64,000 nucleotides of DNA from Sulfitobacter sp. HGT1 (GTDB lineage: Bacteria; Pseudomonadota; Alphaproteobacteria; Rhodobacterales; Rhodobacteraceae), in NCBI RefSeq assembly GCF_013282155.1, contig NZ_BLWI01000011.1, positions 1 through 64,000 of the forward strand. The letters are read 5' to 3'. Positions within the stretch are counted from its first letter, which is position 1. Each line of letters starts with the position of its first letter. Below are positions 34,308 to 43,736 of the stretch, piece after piece. The notes beneath the pieces were generated by a model. It was not told the origin of the DNA, did not search any database, and saw only the letters and a program-made list of their open reading frames with translations. The translations under genes and the position numbers were made by a program.

Positions 34308-34356
34308 CCGGCCATATAAACGGGCTACCTGCCACTGCGGTTCAATGCGGCGAGCC

Positions 34357-34626
34357 TTATACCAACCCCGTGATCCCTGTTGCGGTCGTTCCCGTATCCA
34401 GCACCCGGGCAACCCGAAAGGGATAAACAACGCCGGCCATCAGGTTTGGCAAGGTCACTGTATCGCCGCTTTTCAGCACAACAGAAACATTCCCCGCCAC
34501 CGACACCATGATTGCGCGGGTGACTTGCGCGACATCAGTTGCGTCATCGGGCGCGATTGTAAACCCGCCGCAAATTGGCCCGGTCAACCCGGCGCTATAG
34601 TCATGGAAATTATCAAATGTAGGCAT
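34357..34626 (-). CDS. GTA head-spike base protein homologue (Rcc01079-like)
   Basis: An 89-residue protein. The pattern GGFTIAPDDATDVAQVTRAIMV, then a hydrophobic/valine-rich sheet (VSVVLKSGDTVTLPNL), then PFRVARVLDTGTTATGI matches my recollection of the small spike-base family named after Rhodobacter capsulatus Rcc01079, which forms the base of the gene-transfer-agent head spike. GGAG lies seven bases before the ATG. It stands alone between the sugar transferase and secA; no other capsid gene is near. The family match needs a search to confirm. Confidence 0.72.
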   Translation of the reverse strand: MPTFDNFHDYSAGLTGPICGGFTIAPDDATDVAQVTRAIMVSVAGNVSVVLKSGDTVTLPNLMAGVVYPFRVARVLDTGTTATGITGLV

Positions 34627-34687
34627 ACCCGTCTCCGTAATGAGGTTGCCAGACCATCCTTTACGAAAATGTAGCTTTCCTTAACGA

Positions 34688-34718
34688 AACGCGCGCCCTG
34701 TGGAACAGGACGCGCGTT
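34688..34718 (-). terminator. Terminator hairpin after secA
   Basis: AACGCGCG..CCTGT (34688-34701) pairs with ACAGG..CGCGCGTT (34705-34718) over 14 positions with one G.U on the minus-strand RNA and a three-base loop. It starts 23 bases after the secA stop. The following T-rich stretch is short (TTCGTTAA), so termination efficiency is uncertain. Confidence 0.65.
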
Positions 34719-34741
34719 ATTCGTTTGGTTCAGTCTATGGG

Positions 34742-37420
34742 TTAGACGACACGGCCATGGCAGTGCTTGAACTTTTTACCGGAACCGCAGGGGCATTCAT
34801 CATTGCGCGACGGATTGCCCCATGTCGCCGGATCATCTTCTTTAAACCCGTTTGCGGCGGCATCGTTTTCAACCGCTGGCGCGGCAGCCTGTGGCTGACT
34901 TGCCTGCATCTGCGCAACCATCTCGCGCTGTTCGGCTTCGGTCATTGGCCGGATTTGACCCAGCTTTTGGGTCACATCAGTACGTAAACTGTCGAGCATC
35001 GATTCAAACAATTGAAAGGATTCATTCTTGTATTCGTTCAACGGATCGCGCTGCGCGTAGCCACGGAACCCCACAACAGACCGCAGGTGTTCTAGCGTCA
35101 GCAGGTGATCACGCCATTTTGCGTCGATTGCCTGCAAAAGAACCTGCTTTTCAATGTTGCGCATGTTCTCGGGGCCGAACTGCTCGGCCTTGGCTGCCAT
35201 CTGCGCTTCACATGCTTCTGTCAGGCGCTCGCGGATGACTTCGTCGTCCACGCCTTCTTCCTCGCACCACGCAACAACCGGCACATCAATGTTCAGCTGT
35301 TCAAGAACGGCTTGCTGAAAACCTTTTGTATCCCATTGATCTGCATATGTTTTCGGCGGCATATACTGGTCAATCAGGTCATCAATGACCTGCTCGCGCA
35401 TGTCCGAAACAATCTCTGACAGGTCAGCGGCTTCCATGATGTCACGGCGCTGGCCAAACACCACCTTGCGCTGTTCGTTCATCACATCATCGAATTTCAA
35501 CAGCTGCTTGCGGATGTCAAAGTTGCGACCTTCGACCTTGGCTTGCGCGCGCTCTAGCGACTTGTTGACCCATGGGTGAATGATCGCTTCGCCCTCTTTC
35601 AAGCCCAAGGTTGTCAGCACTTTTTCAAGCCGTTCCGACCCGAAAATACGCATCAGATCGTCTTCGAGTGACAGATAAAAGGACGAACGACCCGGGTCAC
35701 CCTGACGGCCTGACCGGCCACGCAACTGGTTATCAATGCGACGGCTTTCGTGACGCTCTGATGCCAGAACATACAGACCGCCTGCCTCGATCACCTTTTT
35801 CTTTTCATCGGCATGTTCTGCTTCGATCTTGGTGCGGATTGCGACCGGGTCTGCATCAGGGTCCGCATCAAGCGCTTCCAGAACTTTCAGCTCGACGTTA
35901 CCGCCCAACTGGATGTCGGTCCCGCGACCGGCCATGTTGGTCGCGATGGTCACCGCACCCAATTTACCGGCGTCGGCAACAATCTGCGCTTCCTGCTCGT
36001 GTTGGCGGGCGTTCAGAACGTTGTGCTCAATTCCGGCTTGCGTCAGCATCTGGCTAAGCATCTCGGATTTTTCGATCGATGTCGTACCAACAAGGCAAGG
36101 CTGGCCTTTGGCGTGGGCAATCTTCACCTCTTCGATCATCGCCTTATATTTCTCAAGCGCTGAACGGAAAACCTGATCGTCCTCGTCAACACGTGCAACA
36201 GGCACGTTTGTCGGAACAACAATAACGCCAAGGCCGTAGATTTCAGAAAACTCTTCTGCTTCGGTTTCGGCTGTACCGGTCATACCAGCCAGCTTGTCAT
36301 ACAAACGGAAGTAGTTCTGGAATGTCACCGAGGCCAGCGTCACGTTCTCTGGCTTGATGTCGACATGTTCTTTGGCTTCGATCGCCTGGTGCAGGCCGTC
36401 CGACATGCGGCGCCCTGCCATCATCCGGCCCGTAAACTCGTCGATCAGCATCACTTCGCCGTCACGCACGATGTAATCCTTGTCGCGCTGGAACAGCTTG
36501 TGCGCCCGCAGACCTTGGTTCACGTGGTGCACGATGGATGTGCTTTCAGGGTCATACATGGTCAGCCCCTCCTCAAGCAGACCACGCGCGTGCAGTTCTG
36601 CCTCAAGGAATTCGTTGCCCTCGTCTGTAAAGGTCACGTTGCGGGTTTTTTCGTCCAACTCATAGTGATCATCCTGAAGCAGCGGGATCACATCATCGAC
36701 GATTTTATACATCTCGGAGCGGTCCTGCGACGGGCCGGAAATAATCAGGGGCGTCCGTGCTTCGTCGATCAGAATGCTGTCGACCTCGTCCACGATCGCA
36801 AAATTGTGGTGACGCTGGTAAATCTGGCTTAGCTCGGATTTCATGTTGTCGCGCAGATAGTCGAAACCCAGCTCGTTGTTCGTGGCATAGGTGACATCGC
36901 AATTATACGCGGCGCGCTTGTCTTCTTCGGTCATGTTCGACACGGCAGCACCGGTCGTCAGACCCAGCGATGCAAACACTTTGCCCATCCAGTCAGCATC
37001 GCGCTGCACCAGATATTCGTTCACGGTGACGATGTGCACACCCTTGCCCGTCAGCGCATTCAGATATGCGGCCAGCGTCGCGGTCAGTGTCTTACCTTCT
37101 CCGGTCTTCTGTTCAGAGATATTGCCCTGATGCAGAAAAATCGCCGACATCAGCTGCGTATCGAACGCCCGCAAACCCAAGGTGCGGCGCGCGCCCTCGC
37201 GGCAGTTGGCAAAGGCTTCGGGCAGCAGATCATCCAGACTTTCGCCATCCAGTGCCCGCTTGCGCAGCTCTTCGGTTTTTTCCTTGAGACCCTCATCGGT
37301 CAGAGCAAGAAATTGATCTTCCAGCGCGTTGATTTGTTCAACCAGCGGGCGGGTCGCCTTGATTTTACGGTCGTTGGGTGTCCCAAAGACTTTTTTGGCG
37401 AGTGTTCCGATGCCCAGCAT
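34742..37420 (-). CDS. secA: Preprotein translocase ATPase SecA
   Basis: An 892-residue motor that drives preproteins through SecYEG. Walker A is in [18 protein letters not shown], the DEAD-type Walker B region reads [17 protein letters not shown], and RGSAGRQGDPG-type helicase motif VI is present as [20 protein letters not shown]. The C-terminus has the zinc-binding SEC-C motif ([13 protein letters not shown]) used for SecB and lipid contact. The start at 37420 follows AGGAGA; the frame extends to 37480 without support. Divergent from the parvulin gene. Confidence 0.98.
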   Translation of the reverse strand: MLGIGTLAKKVFGTPNDRKIKATRPLVEQINALEDQFLALTDEGLKEKTEELRKRALDGESLDDLLPEAFANCREGARRTLGLRAFDTQLMSAIFLHQGNISEQKTGEGKTLTATLAAYLNALTGKGVHIVTVNEYLVQRDADWMGKVFASLGLTTGAAVSNMTEEDKRAAYNCDVTYATNNELGFDYLRDNMKSELSQIYQRHHNFAIVDEVDSILIDEARTPLIISGPSQDRSEMYKIVDDVIPLLQDDHYELDEKTRNVTFTDEGNEFLEAELHARGLLEEGLTMYDPESTSIVHHVNQGLRAHKLFQRDKDYIVRDGEVMLIDEFTGRMMAGRRMSDGLHQAIEAKEHVDIKPENVTLASVTFQNYFRLYDKLAGMTGTAETEAEEFSEIYGLGVIVVPTNVPVARVDEDDQVFRSALEKYKAMIEEVKIAHAKGQPCLVGTTSIEKSEMLSQMLTQAGIEHNVLNARQHEQEAQIVADAGKLGAVTIATNMAGRGTDIQLGGNVELKVLEALDADPDADPVAIRTKIEAEHADEKKKVIEAGGLYVLASERHESRRIDNQLRGRSGRQGDPGRSSFYLSLEDDLMRIFGSERLEKVLTTLGLKEGEAIIHPWVNKSLERAQAKVEGRNFDIRKQLLKFDDVMNEQRKVVFGQRRDIMEAADLSEIVSDMREQVIDDLIDQYMPPKTYADQWDTKGFQQAVLEQLNIDVPVVAWCEEEGVDDEVIRERLTEACEAQMAAKAEQFGPENMRNIEKQVLLQAIDAKWRDHLLTLEHLRSVVGFRGYAQRDPLNEYKNESFQLFESMLDSLRTDVTQKLGQIRPMTEAEQREMVAQMQASQPQAAAPAVENDAAANGFKEDDPATWGNPSRNDECPCGSGKKFKHCHGRVV

Positions 37421-37595
37421 GTAATCTCCTGCCGAAGTTATGATGTGTAGCGCTGATCTGCTTGCCCAGCCGCCGGACAACCCCTAGATAAAGGGTTGAA
37501 CGTGCGCCAAAGCCGCGCCCATAGGGCGATGTAAGGGCCGTACCAAACCGTGTCAATGTGCAGCCCCCCGTGGCGGCCAAACCTAGGACAGATAC

Positions 37596-38444
37596 ATGCA
37601 AAAAACCCTCACTTTCTTGGCACCCTTCGTGGTTGCCGCTTCGCTTGCCCTGCCTGTCGCCGCGCAAGACGAGGTTAAGGCCGATACCGTTGTGGCAACT
37701 GTGAACGGAACTGATATCACGATTGGTCACATGATCATCGCACGGGCCACCCTGCCCGAGCAGTATCAACAGCTGCCACCCGAGGTTCTGTTCACAGGCA
37801 TTCTGGATCAGCTGGTGCAGCAAACAGCGCTTGCACAAAGCTTTGAAGGTGCCCTGCCTTCGCGCGTCACCTTGGCGATCGAGAACGAGCAACGCCAATT
37901 GGTTGCAGGCGAAGTCATTGAGAAAAACATGGCGGCCCCGATCCCCCAAGACGAGCTGAACGCCGCCTATGCCGAGACATATGGATCGGCCGAGCCTTCG
38001 GAAGAATACAATGCCGCGCATATCCTTGTCGAAACCGAGGAAGAAGCGCTCGCCATCATCGAAGAAATCGAAGGTGGTGCTGATTTTGCCGAAGTCGCGA
38101 AAGAAAAATCGACCGGCCCTTCCGGCCCCGGTGGTGGCGACTTGGGCTGGTTTGGCCCTGGCATGATGGTCCCCGCATTCGAAGAAGCAGTTGTTGAGCT
38201 TGAAGTCGGCGCAGTATCCGCACCGGTTAAGACGCAGTTTGGCTGGCATGTAATCAAGCTTTCAGAAAAGCGCCTGAAAGATGCGCCCCCGCTGGAAGAA
38301 GTACAAGCAGAGCTTGAAACGCAAATCCGTCAGGTCCGCGTTCAAAAAGCGATCGAGCAGATGACTGAAGAAGCTGATGTTGACCGCTCCGCCTCCGAAG
38401 GGGTTGACCCAACGGTGCTGACCAACCTCGGCTTGCTGGAGTAA
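37596..38444 (+). CDS. Parvulin-type peptidyl-prolyl isomerase (periplasmic)
   Basis: A 282-residue exported foldase. A signal peptide ends at PVAAQD, followed by a SurA-like N-terminal chaperone region and one rotamase domain at about 135-230 with YNAAHILVETEEEA, GGGDLGWFGPGMMVPAFEEA and TQFGWHVIKL. Acidic overall, as expected of marine bacteria. It is six bases upstream of argJ, a pairing common in this family that probably reflects shared transcription, not function. It is divergent from secA, which feeds the compartment where it works. Confidence 0.93.
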   Translation: MQKTLTFLAPFVVAASLALPVAAQDEVKADTVVATVNGTDITIGHMIIARATLPEQYQQLPPEVLFTGILDQLVQQTALAQSFEGALPSRVTLAIENEQRQLVAGEVIEKNMAAPIPQDELNAAYAETYGSAEPSEEYNAAHILVETEEEALAIIEEIEGGADFAEVAKEKSTGPSGPGGGDLGWFGPGMMVPAFEEAVVELEVGAVSAPVKTQFGWHVIKLSEKRLKDAPPLEEVQAELETQIRQVRVQKAIEQMTEEADVDRSASEGVDPTVLTNLGLLE

Positions 38445-38450
38445 GCAAAC

Positions 38451-39677
38451 ATGGGCAAGATAACTGCCGTTTCCCCCCTCGCACCCGAGAAATTTCCCGA
38501 CCTTCCCGTCATTGACGGGGTTCGGTTTGCCACAATCGCAGCTGGGGTCCGGTATCAGGGCCGCACCGATGTGATGCTGGCCGAATTGGCACCGGGGTCC
38601 ACCATTGCCGGTGCATTTACCAAATCCGCAACGCGGGCAGCGCCGGTTCTGGATTGTCAGGCCAAGATCGGTGGCACCTCTGATACAGGTGCTGCCATTC
38701 TGGTGAATTCCGGCAACGCGAATGCCTTTACCGGAAAAGGCGGTGTGACTGCGGTCGAAGCAATCACAGCAGCGGTCGCCAAGGTCTGTGACATTCCCCA
38801 GTCGCGGGTGTTCACCTCGTCCACTGGCGTGATCGGTGAACCGTTGCCCTATGACCGCGTGACCGCGGTATTGTCCGACCTCAAGGGCAAGCTTGATGCG
38901 GGTGGCATTTCTGACGCCGCCAAGGCGATTATGACCACCGATACCTTTCCAAAAGGTGCCGCTGCAAAGGTCCAGATCGGGTCGAAAACAGTCTCTATCG
39001 CTGGGATTGCCAAGGGTTCGGGGATGATTGCGCCGGATATGGCCACGATGCTGGTCTATATCTTTACCGATGCAGTCGTGAACCAACCCGCGCTGCAAGC
39101 AATGCTGTCGAAACACACGGACAGCACCTTTAACTGCATCACCGTCGACAGCGACACATCCACATCAGACAGCCTGATTTTGGCGGCAACCGGCGCTTCG
39201 CGCGTCGATGCCAGCGACAGTGCCGACTTCTCGGAGGCCCTGCACGGGCTGATGCTGAACCTCGCGCATCAGGTTGTGCAAGATGGTGAAGGCGCAACAA
39301 AATTTGTTGAAATCGCAGTAACCGGTGCCGCAACTGATGCAGATGCCAAGATCCACGGCATGGCAATTGCGAACTCTCCGCTGATCAAAACCGCGATTGC
39401 GGGTCAGGATCCGAACTGGGGTCGCGTTGTTATGGCGGTCGGCAAATCCGGTGCCGCGGCAGACCGTGACCGCCTGTCGATCCGCTTTGGCGATATCGAG
39501 GTCGCCAAAGACGGCTGGCGCAGCCCCGATTACTCGGAGGAAGCAGCAGCAGCCCACATGAAAGGCCAGAACATCGTGATTGGCGTCGATTTGGGCTTGG
39601 GTGACGGCAAAGCAACCGTTTGGACCTGCGACTTGACCCACGGCTATATTGATATCAACGCGGATTACCGTTCGTGA
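38451..39677 (+). CDS. argJ: Bifunctional glutamate N-acetyltransferase/amino-acid acetyltransferase (ArgJ)
   Basis: A 408-residue enzyme of the acetyl-cycling arginine pathway, which moves the acetyl group from N-acetylornithine to glutamate. The self-cleavage site lies in KGSGMIAPDMATMLVYIFTDA, where the threonine of MATML becomes the nucleophile of the beta chain. The oxyanion-hole region STGVIGEPLP is conserved. GGAG precedes the ATG and the stop overlaps the mutT-like start by four bases (GTGA). Confidence 0.97.
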   Translation: MGKITAVSPLAPEKFPDLPVIDGVRFATIAAGVRYQGRTDVMLAELAPGSTIAGAFTKSATRAAPVLDCQAKIGGTSDTGAAILVNSGNANAFTGKGGVTAVEAITAAVAKVCDIPQSRVFTSSTGVIGEPLPYDRVTAVLSDLKGKLDAGGISDAAKAIMTTDTFPKGAAAKVQIGSKTVSIAGIAKGSGMIAPDMATMLVYIFTDAVVNQPALQAMLSKHTDSTFNCITVDSDTSTSDSLILAATGASRVDASDSADFSEALHGLMLNLAHQVVQDGEGATKFVEIAVTGAATDADAKIHGMAIANSPLIKTAIAGQDPNWGRVVMAVGKSGAAADRDRLSIRFGDIEVAKDGWRSPDYSEEAAAAHMKGQNIVIGVDLGLGDGKATVWTCDLTHGYIDINADYRS

Positions 39678-40072
39678 AGATGGTGTTGGTCTCGGCTGTA
39701 GCCCTGATCGACGTGGACGGGCGCGTGCTTTTGGCACAGCGCCCGCCCGGCAAATCTATGGCTGGTTTGTGGGAGTTCCCCGGTGGAAAGGTTGAGACCG
39801 GCGAAACGCCCGAGGCGGCGCTGATCCGTGAATTGCAAGAAGAGTTGGGGATCGACACCTGGGCGTCGTGCCTGGCCCCGTTAACCTTTGCCAGTCACGC
39901 CTATGATGATTTTCACCTTTTGATGCCGCTGTTTGCCTGCCGCAAATGGCAAGGGACACCGCGCGCACGCGAAGGGCAAACCTTGAAATGGGTTCGTGCA
40001 AACGCCCTCAAGGATTACCCGATGCCGGCAGCAGATGTGCCGTTGATTCCAATTCTCAGGGACTGGCTCTAG
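39674..40072 (+). CDS. mutT: NUDIX hydrolase, 8-oxo-dGTP diphosphatase-like (MutT)
   Basis: A 132-residue NUDIX protein expected to hydrolyse oxidised guanine nucleotides and so prevent mutation. The NUDIX box is visible as GGKVETGETPEAALIRELQEELGI, preceded by RPPGKSMAGLWEFP, which is typical of MutT. The GTG start at 39674 overlaps the argJ stop (GTGA); an ATG at 39680 is possible. Gene order argJ-mutT is frequent in Rhodobacteraceae. Confidence 0.9.
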   Translation: MKMVLVSAVALIDVDGRVLLAQRPPGKSMAGLWEFPGGKVETGETPEAALIRELQEELGIDTWASCLAPLTFASHAYDDFHLLMPLFACRKWQGTPRAREGQTLKWVRANALKDYPMPAADVPLIPILRDWL

Positions 40073-40194
40073 CTTGAAGGGACTGATTGTTCCAGATTGA
40101 AGCCAAATTTGAGTAGATTGTTGCGATTATTGCTAGACACAATCAAGATACTACTTATAAGTGAAACATAGCCAAGTTTCTGGGGGGAAAGTAA

Positions 40195-40329
40195 ATGCTA
40201 CGTACAATTACAATTGGCACGACCGTGTCTGTTCAGGGCATCTTCGTACGCGATATGCCTGATGGGCGTGTGTCGGTCAAAGTCGACAATGACATTTTTA
40301 CCGGCAAGCCAATCACCCGCAAAAGCTAA
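40195..40329 (+). CDS. Small conserved-looking hypothetical protein (44 aa)
   Basis: A 44-residue open frame starting MLRTITIGTTVSVQG and ending ITRKS. A very strong ribosome site, GGGGGGAAA, sits just before the ATG, and the codon choice is like neighbouring genes. The sequence alternates hydrophobic and polar residues like a small beta-barrel or sheet domain (VSVKVDNDIFTGKPI). No signal or membrane segment. I have an impression of similar tiny proteins in other roseobacters but cannot name a family. It starts 122 bases after mutT and probably has its own promoter. Confidence 0.62.
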   Translation: MLRTITIGTTVSVQGIFVRDMPDGRVSVKVDNDIFTGKPITRKS

Positions 40330-40545
40330 CTGCCTCCGCTAGAGTTTTCAGCCGACCAACGACTTGCGGTGCCAATCCGCTGCGTAATGGCGGGTTCTGG
40401 GTTCAGGCCGGCAGATTATCCCTATTACAGACTGCGGTTCGATCGCATTCCGCAGTGTACGCCTTGGCGTCAAAGTTGACCTATCACTTTACGAGGCACC
40501 AGCGATCTCCCTAAAATCATCCGAAATACAGCAGCGTGAAACGAC

Positions 40546-40573
40546 AAAAGCCCGACTTTTCAGCCGGGCTTTT
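40546..40573 (-). terminator. Rho-independent terminator of the infB operon
   Basis: AAAAGCCCG (40546-40554) pairs with CGGGCTTTT (40565-40573) around a ten-base loop, 25 bases after the infB stop on the minus strand. A/T tracts on both sides mean it could work in both directions. The 216 bases between the 44-residue gene and this hairpin contain nothing I recognise. Confidence 0.85.
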
Positions 40574-40597
40574 GCTAATTCCTGATCTCGAGGTTGA

Positions 40598-43084
40598 TTA
40601 GTCGAGCGTGCGAACAACTTCTTCGCGGGTAAAGATTTCGATGACATCGCCCGGGCGGATGTCTTCGTAATTCTCGAACGCCATACCACATTCCTGACCC
40701 GACGGTACTTCGGACACTTCGTCTTTGAAGCGCTTGAGCGTCTTCAATGTGCCCTCGTGGATCACAACATCGTCGCGCAGCAAACGTACACCAGCGGCGC
40801 GGCTTGCCTTGCCTTCGGTGACCAAACAACCAGCAACCTTGCCAACACCGGTCACCTTGAACACCTCTTTGATCGACGCATAGCCGATAAAGTGTTCGCG
40901 GATTTCGTTGCTGAGCAAACCACTTGCGGCAGCTTTTACATCGTCAACCATGTCGTAGATGACCGAATAATACCGGATCTCGACACCTTTTTGGTTCGCT
41001 GTTGCACGGGCCGATGCGTTGGCACGTACGTTGAAACCAATGATCGGTGCGTTTGATGCTTCGGCCAGGCCAACATCCGTGTCGGTAATCGCACCAACAC
41101 CCGAATGCAGAACCCGTACACGAACTTCATCGTTGCCGATTTTCTCCATCGCCTGAAGGATCGCTTCGGCAGAACCTTGAACATCGGCTTTGATCAGCAG
41201 CGGCAACTCGGACACTGTTTCATCAGCTTTGGCGTTCGCCATCAACTGTTCCAGCGTCGTTGCAGCACCGGCAGCGGCACGTTTGTCCTTGGCAGCGTTT
41301 GCGCGATATTCAGCGATCTCGCGTGCCTGGGCTTCGGTTTCAGTTACGTTCAAAACGTCGCCCGCAGCAGGTGTACCATTCAGGCCAAGAACCTCGACCG
41401 GGACGGATGGACCCGCTTCTTTGACGCGCTCGCCCTGATCGTTGATCAGTGCACGAACCTTACCGTACTGCTCACCCACAACAAAGATATCACCTTGGCG
41501 CAGCGTACCGTTCTGGATCAGAACAGTCGCAACAGGGCCACGGCCAACGTCAAGCTGCGCCTCGATCACGGCACCAACTGCGGCGCGGTTCGGGTTGGCT
41601 TTCAGTTCCAGCAGTTCGGCCTGCAGCGCAATCGCCTCAAGCAGCTCATCAAGGCCCTGACCGGTAGTGGCCGAAACCTCGACGTCCTGAACGTCACCGG
41701 ACATCTTTTCGACGATGACCGAATGTTGCAGCAGATCGGTGCGCACTTTGTCCGGGTTCGCCTCGTATTTATCGATCTTGTTGATTGCCACGATCATCGG
41801 CACTTTGGCCGCTTTTGCGTGGTTAATCGCTTCGATCGTCTGCGGCATCACAGCGTCATCCGCCGCAACAACCAACACAACAATGTCAGTCACCTGAGCA
41901 CCGCGCGACCGCATCGACGTAAACGCAGCGTGGCCGGGTGTATCGAGGAAGCTAAGCACCTGACCCTTGTCGGTTGTCACCTGATAGGCACCAATGTGCT
42001 GCGTGATACCGCCTGCTTCGCCGGACTGAACCTTGGCTTTGCGGATCGCATCCAGCAACGATGTCTTACCGTGGTCAACGTGGCCCATGATCGTGATAAC
42101 CGGAGGACGTGTGACCAGATCTTTCGGATCGTCCATTTCCTCTTTGATGACATCTTCGACGTCAGCATCAGAAACACGAACCACTTTGTGGCCGAATTCT
42201 TCGATGATGAGTTCCGCAGTATCCGCATCAATCGTTTCGTTCTGCGTAACCATCAAGCCGTTGTTCATCAGCGCTTTTACAACAGCACCAACGCGTTCAG
42301 CCATACGGTTCGCCAATTCGGAAACCACAATCGCCGGAGGCAGGTTCACGTTGCGCACGACCTTTTCGCGCTCGACCGTGCCGCCCATCGCCTTTTGACG
42401 CTGACGTTCCTGCTTGCGCTTCATCTGCGCCATAGAACGCTGACGGCCGCCTTCGCCACCGGTCAACGCCTGGTTCACTGTCAGCTTGCCAGAGCGACGG
42501 TCGTCGTTGCCCTTGTTGCGCTTGTTGGTTTCCTCGCGGTCGCCTTCTTTCTTGCGCACGACAGGTGCTGGTGCACCGCCCTTGGTGTTCGGCAATTTAG
42601 CCGATGCCGGCTGCGCCACTGACGCAGGTGCGGCCGCTGCAACAGCTGCTGCTTCGGCTTCTTCCTTGCGACGTGCATCCTCTTCGGCTTTCGCCTTCAG
42701 GCTTTCCTCGCGCTCGCGCTCTTCCGCCTCTTTGGCATCGATCTCGGCACGACGGCGCTCACGGTCTGCTGCGCGTTCTTTTTCTTCAGTCGCACGTGCT
42801 TCCGCTTCTTCGGACTCGCGCGCACGGGCAGCTTGAACTGCCTTCAGGCGGCGTTCCATTTCGGAATCGGTGATACCTGCCGGCCGCTTCTTGGGATCCC
42901 CAAGTGACGGATTGGCACCGGTGCCGGTTTTGGCACCCGCAGGTTTAGGCACCACAACGCGCTTGCGTTTGGTCTCGACCACGACGTTTTTGGTACGCCC
43001 GTGGCTAAAGCTTTGCTTTACGTTACCCGGGCGCGCTGGCGCGCCACGCAGGCCCAATGTCTTTTTGCCGTCACTATCGCTCAT
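40598..43084 (-). CDS. infB: Translation initiation factor IF-2
   Basis: An 828-residue GTPase that places initiator tRNA on the ribosome. The N-terminal third is a low-complexity, highly charged linker (Ala/Glu/Arg-rich, about 75-165). The G domain has [12 protein letters not shown] (G1), the DTPGHAAF switch (G3) and NKIDKYEA (G4), followed by the beta-barrel and C-terminal domains ending in the IF-2 C2 region ([22 protein letters not shown]). The start at 43084 has AAAGGA upstream. Last gene of rimP-nusA-ylxR-infB. Confidence 0.98.
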   Translation of the reverse strand: MSDSDGKKTLGLRGAPARPGNVKQSFSHGRTKNVVVETKRKRVVVPKPAGAKTGTGANPSLGDPKKRPAGITDSEMERRLKAVQAARARESEEAEARATEEKERAADRERRRAEIDAKEAEEREREESLKAKAEEDARRKEEAEAAAVAAAAPASVAQPASAKLPNTKGGAPAPVVRKKEGDREETNKRNKGNDDRRSGKLTVNQALTGGEGGRQRSMAQMKRKQERQRQKAMGGTVEREKVVRNVNLPPAIVVSELANRMAERVGAVVKALMNNGLMVTQNETIDADTAELIIEEFGHKVVRVSDADVEDVIKEEMDDPKDLVTRPPVITIMGHVDHGKTSLLDAIRKAKVQSGEAGGITQHIGAYQVTTDKGQVLSFLDTPGHAAFTSMRSRGAQVTDIVVLVVAADDAVMPQTIEAINHAKAAKVPMIVAINKIDKYEANPDKVRTDLLQHSVIVEKMSGDVQDVEVSATTGQGLDELLEAIALQAELLELKANPNRAAVGAVIEAQLDVGRGPVATVLIQNGTLRQGDIFVVGEQYGKVRALINDQGERVKEAGPSVPVEVLGLNGTPAAGDVLNVTETEAQAREIAEYRANAAKDKRAAAGAATTLEQLMANAKADETVSELPLLIKADVQGSAEAILQAMEKIGNDEVRVRVLHSGVGAITDTDVGLAEASNAPIIGFNVRANASARATANQKGVEIRYYSVIYDMVDDVKAAASGLLSNEIREHFIGYASIKEVFKVTGVGKVAGCLVTEGKASRAAGVRLLRDDVVIHEGTLKTLKRFKDEVSEVPSGQECGMAFENYEDIRPGDVIEIFTREEVVRTLD

Positions 43085-43093
43085 CTAGCTCGT

Positions 43094-43714
43094 CTATCCT
43101 TTCGGGTGACCGTTGCCACCCTCGTTTATGCGTACGCCTCTTAGCCGTTGGGCTTCCTCTACAACACGAGAGGTGAGTCCACCAGAGGCGAGCGCCCCAT
43201 GTATCACAGTTTGGCGTCCGAATGCCAAACCCAATTCGTCTGCCGTCAGCCAGCCAATGTAGTGACCGAAGTGCGGCGTACTTAGTTTCGATTTGCCGCG
43301 ACCCGATCCATCCACTGCTTGGATCAGGACTTCGGCTTCTTCCATTTGCAGCCAACCTTTGACCTTTTCGTATCCCGCCACGGCCTTACCGGCCTTGCGC
43401 TGAAGCGAAATCAGATCAACCACACGGCGGACGAGTTGCTTTTCAACCTCGTCTACCAATCCTTCATCAACCTTAACAGGTTGTTTAGCTGCGCGGGCAA
43501 ACAGCCCTTTTTTCACAGCCAGCAGCAGCGCATCCCGATCGGCCGCCACATACATACCCCGACCCGGCAGTTTTCCCAGAATATCCGGGAAAACCTGCAA
43601 GTCAGGGCCAACAACGAAGCGGATCAGACCATTTTTCGGCTGCACTTCGCCCGTGGCGATGCATTTCCGCTCTGGACCGTCTTCCCGGTCTTTCGAAACG
43701 CCACCGCGCACCAT
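43094..43714 (-). CDS. ylxR: YlxR-type RNA-binding protein with L7Ae-like C-terminus
   Basis: A 206-residue protein of the DUF448 family. The N-terminal YlxR fold has ERKCIATGEVQPKNGLIRFVVGPD and KLPGRGMYVAADRDAL; the second half (about 100-190) resembles an L7Ae/ribosomal L30e-like domain (LISLQRKAGKAVAGYEKV), a fusion usual in alphaproteobacteria. Probably binds RNA in translation or RNase P-related control. I prefer ATG 43714 (GGGGAA upstream) to the TTG at 43726. Between nusA and infB. Confidence 0.88.
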   Translation of the reverse strand: MVRGGVSKDREDGPERKCIATGEVQPKNGLIRFVVGPDLQVFPDILGKLPGRGMYVAADRDALLLAVKKGLFARAAKQPVKVDEGLVDEVEKQLVRRVVDLISLQRKAGKAVAGYEKVKGWLQMEEAEVLIQAVDGSGRGKSKLSTPHFGHYIGWLTADELGLAFGRQTVIHGALASGGLTSRVVEEAQRLRGVRINEGGNGHPKG

Positions 43715-43736
43715 ATCGTTCCCCAAGGCCCTACGA

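Noticed and set aside
41105..42622. Plus-strand frame of 505 codons opposite infB
   Set aside because: Antisense shadow of a conserved essential gene with no ribosome site or recognisable family.
42600..42860. Low-complexity repetitive stretch
   Set aside because: This is the Ala/Glu/Arg-rich linker of IF-2, normal for the protein, and not a separate repeat element.
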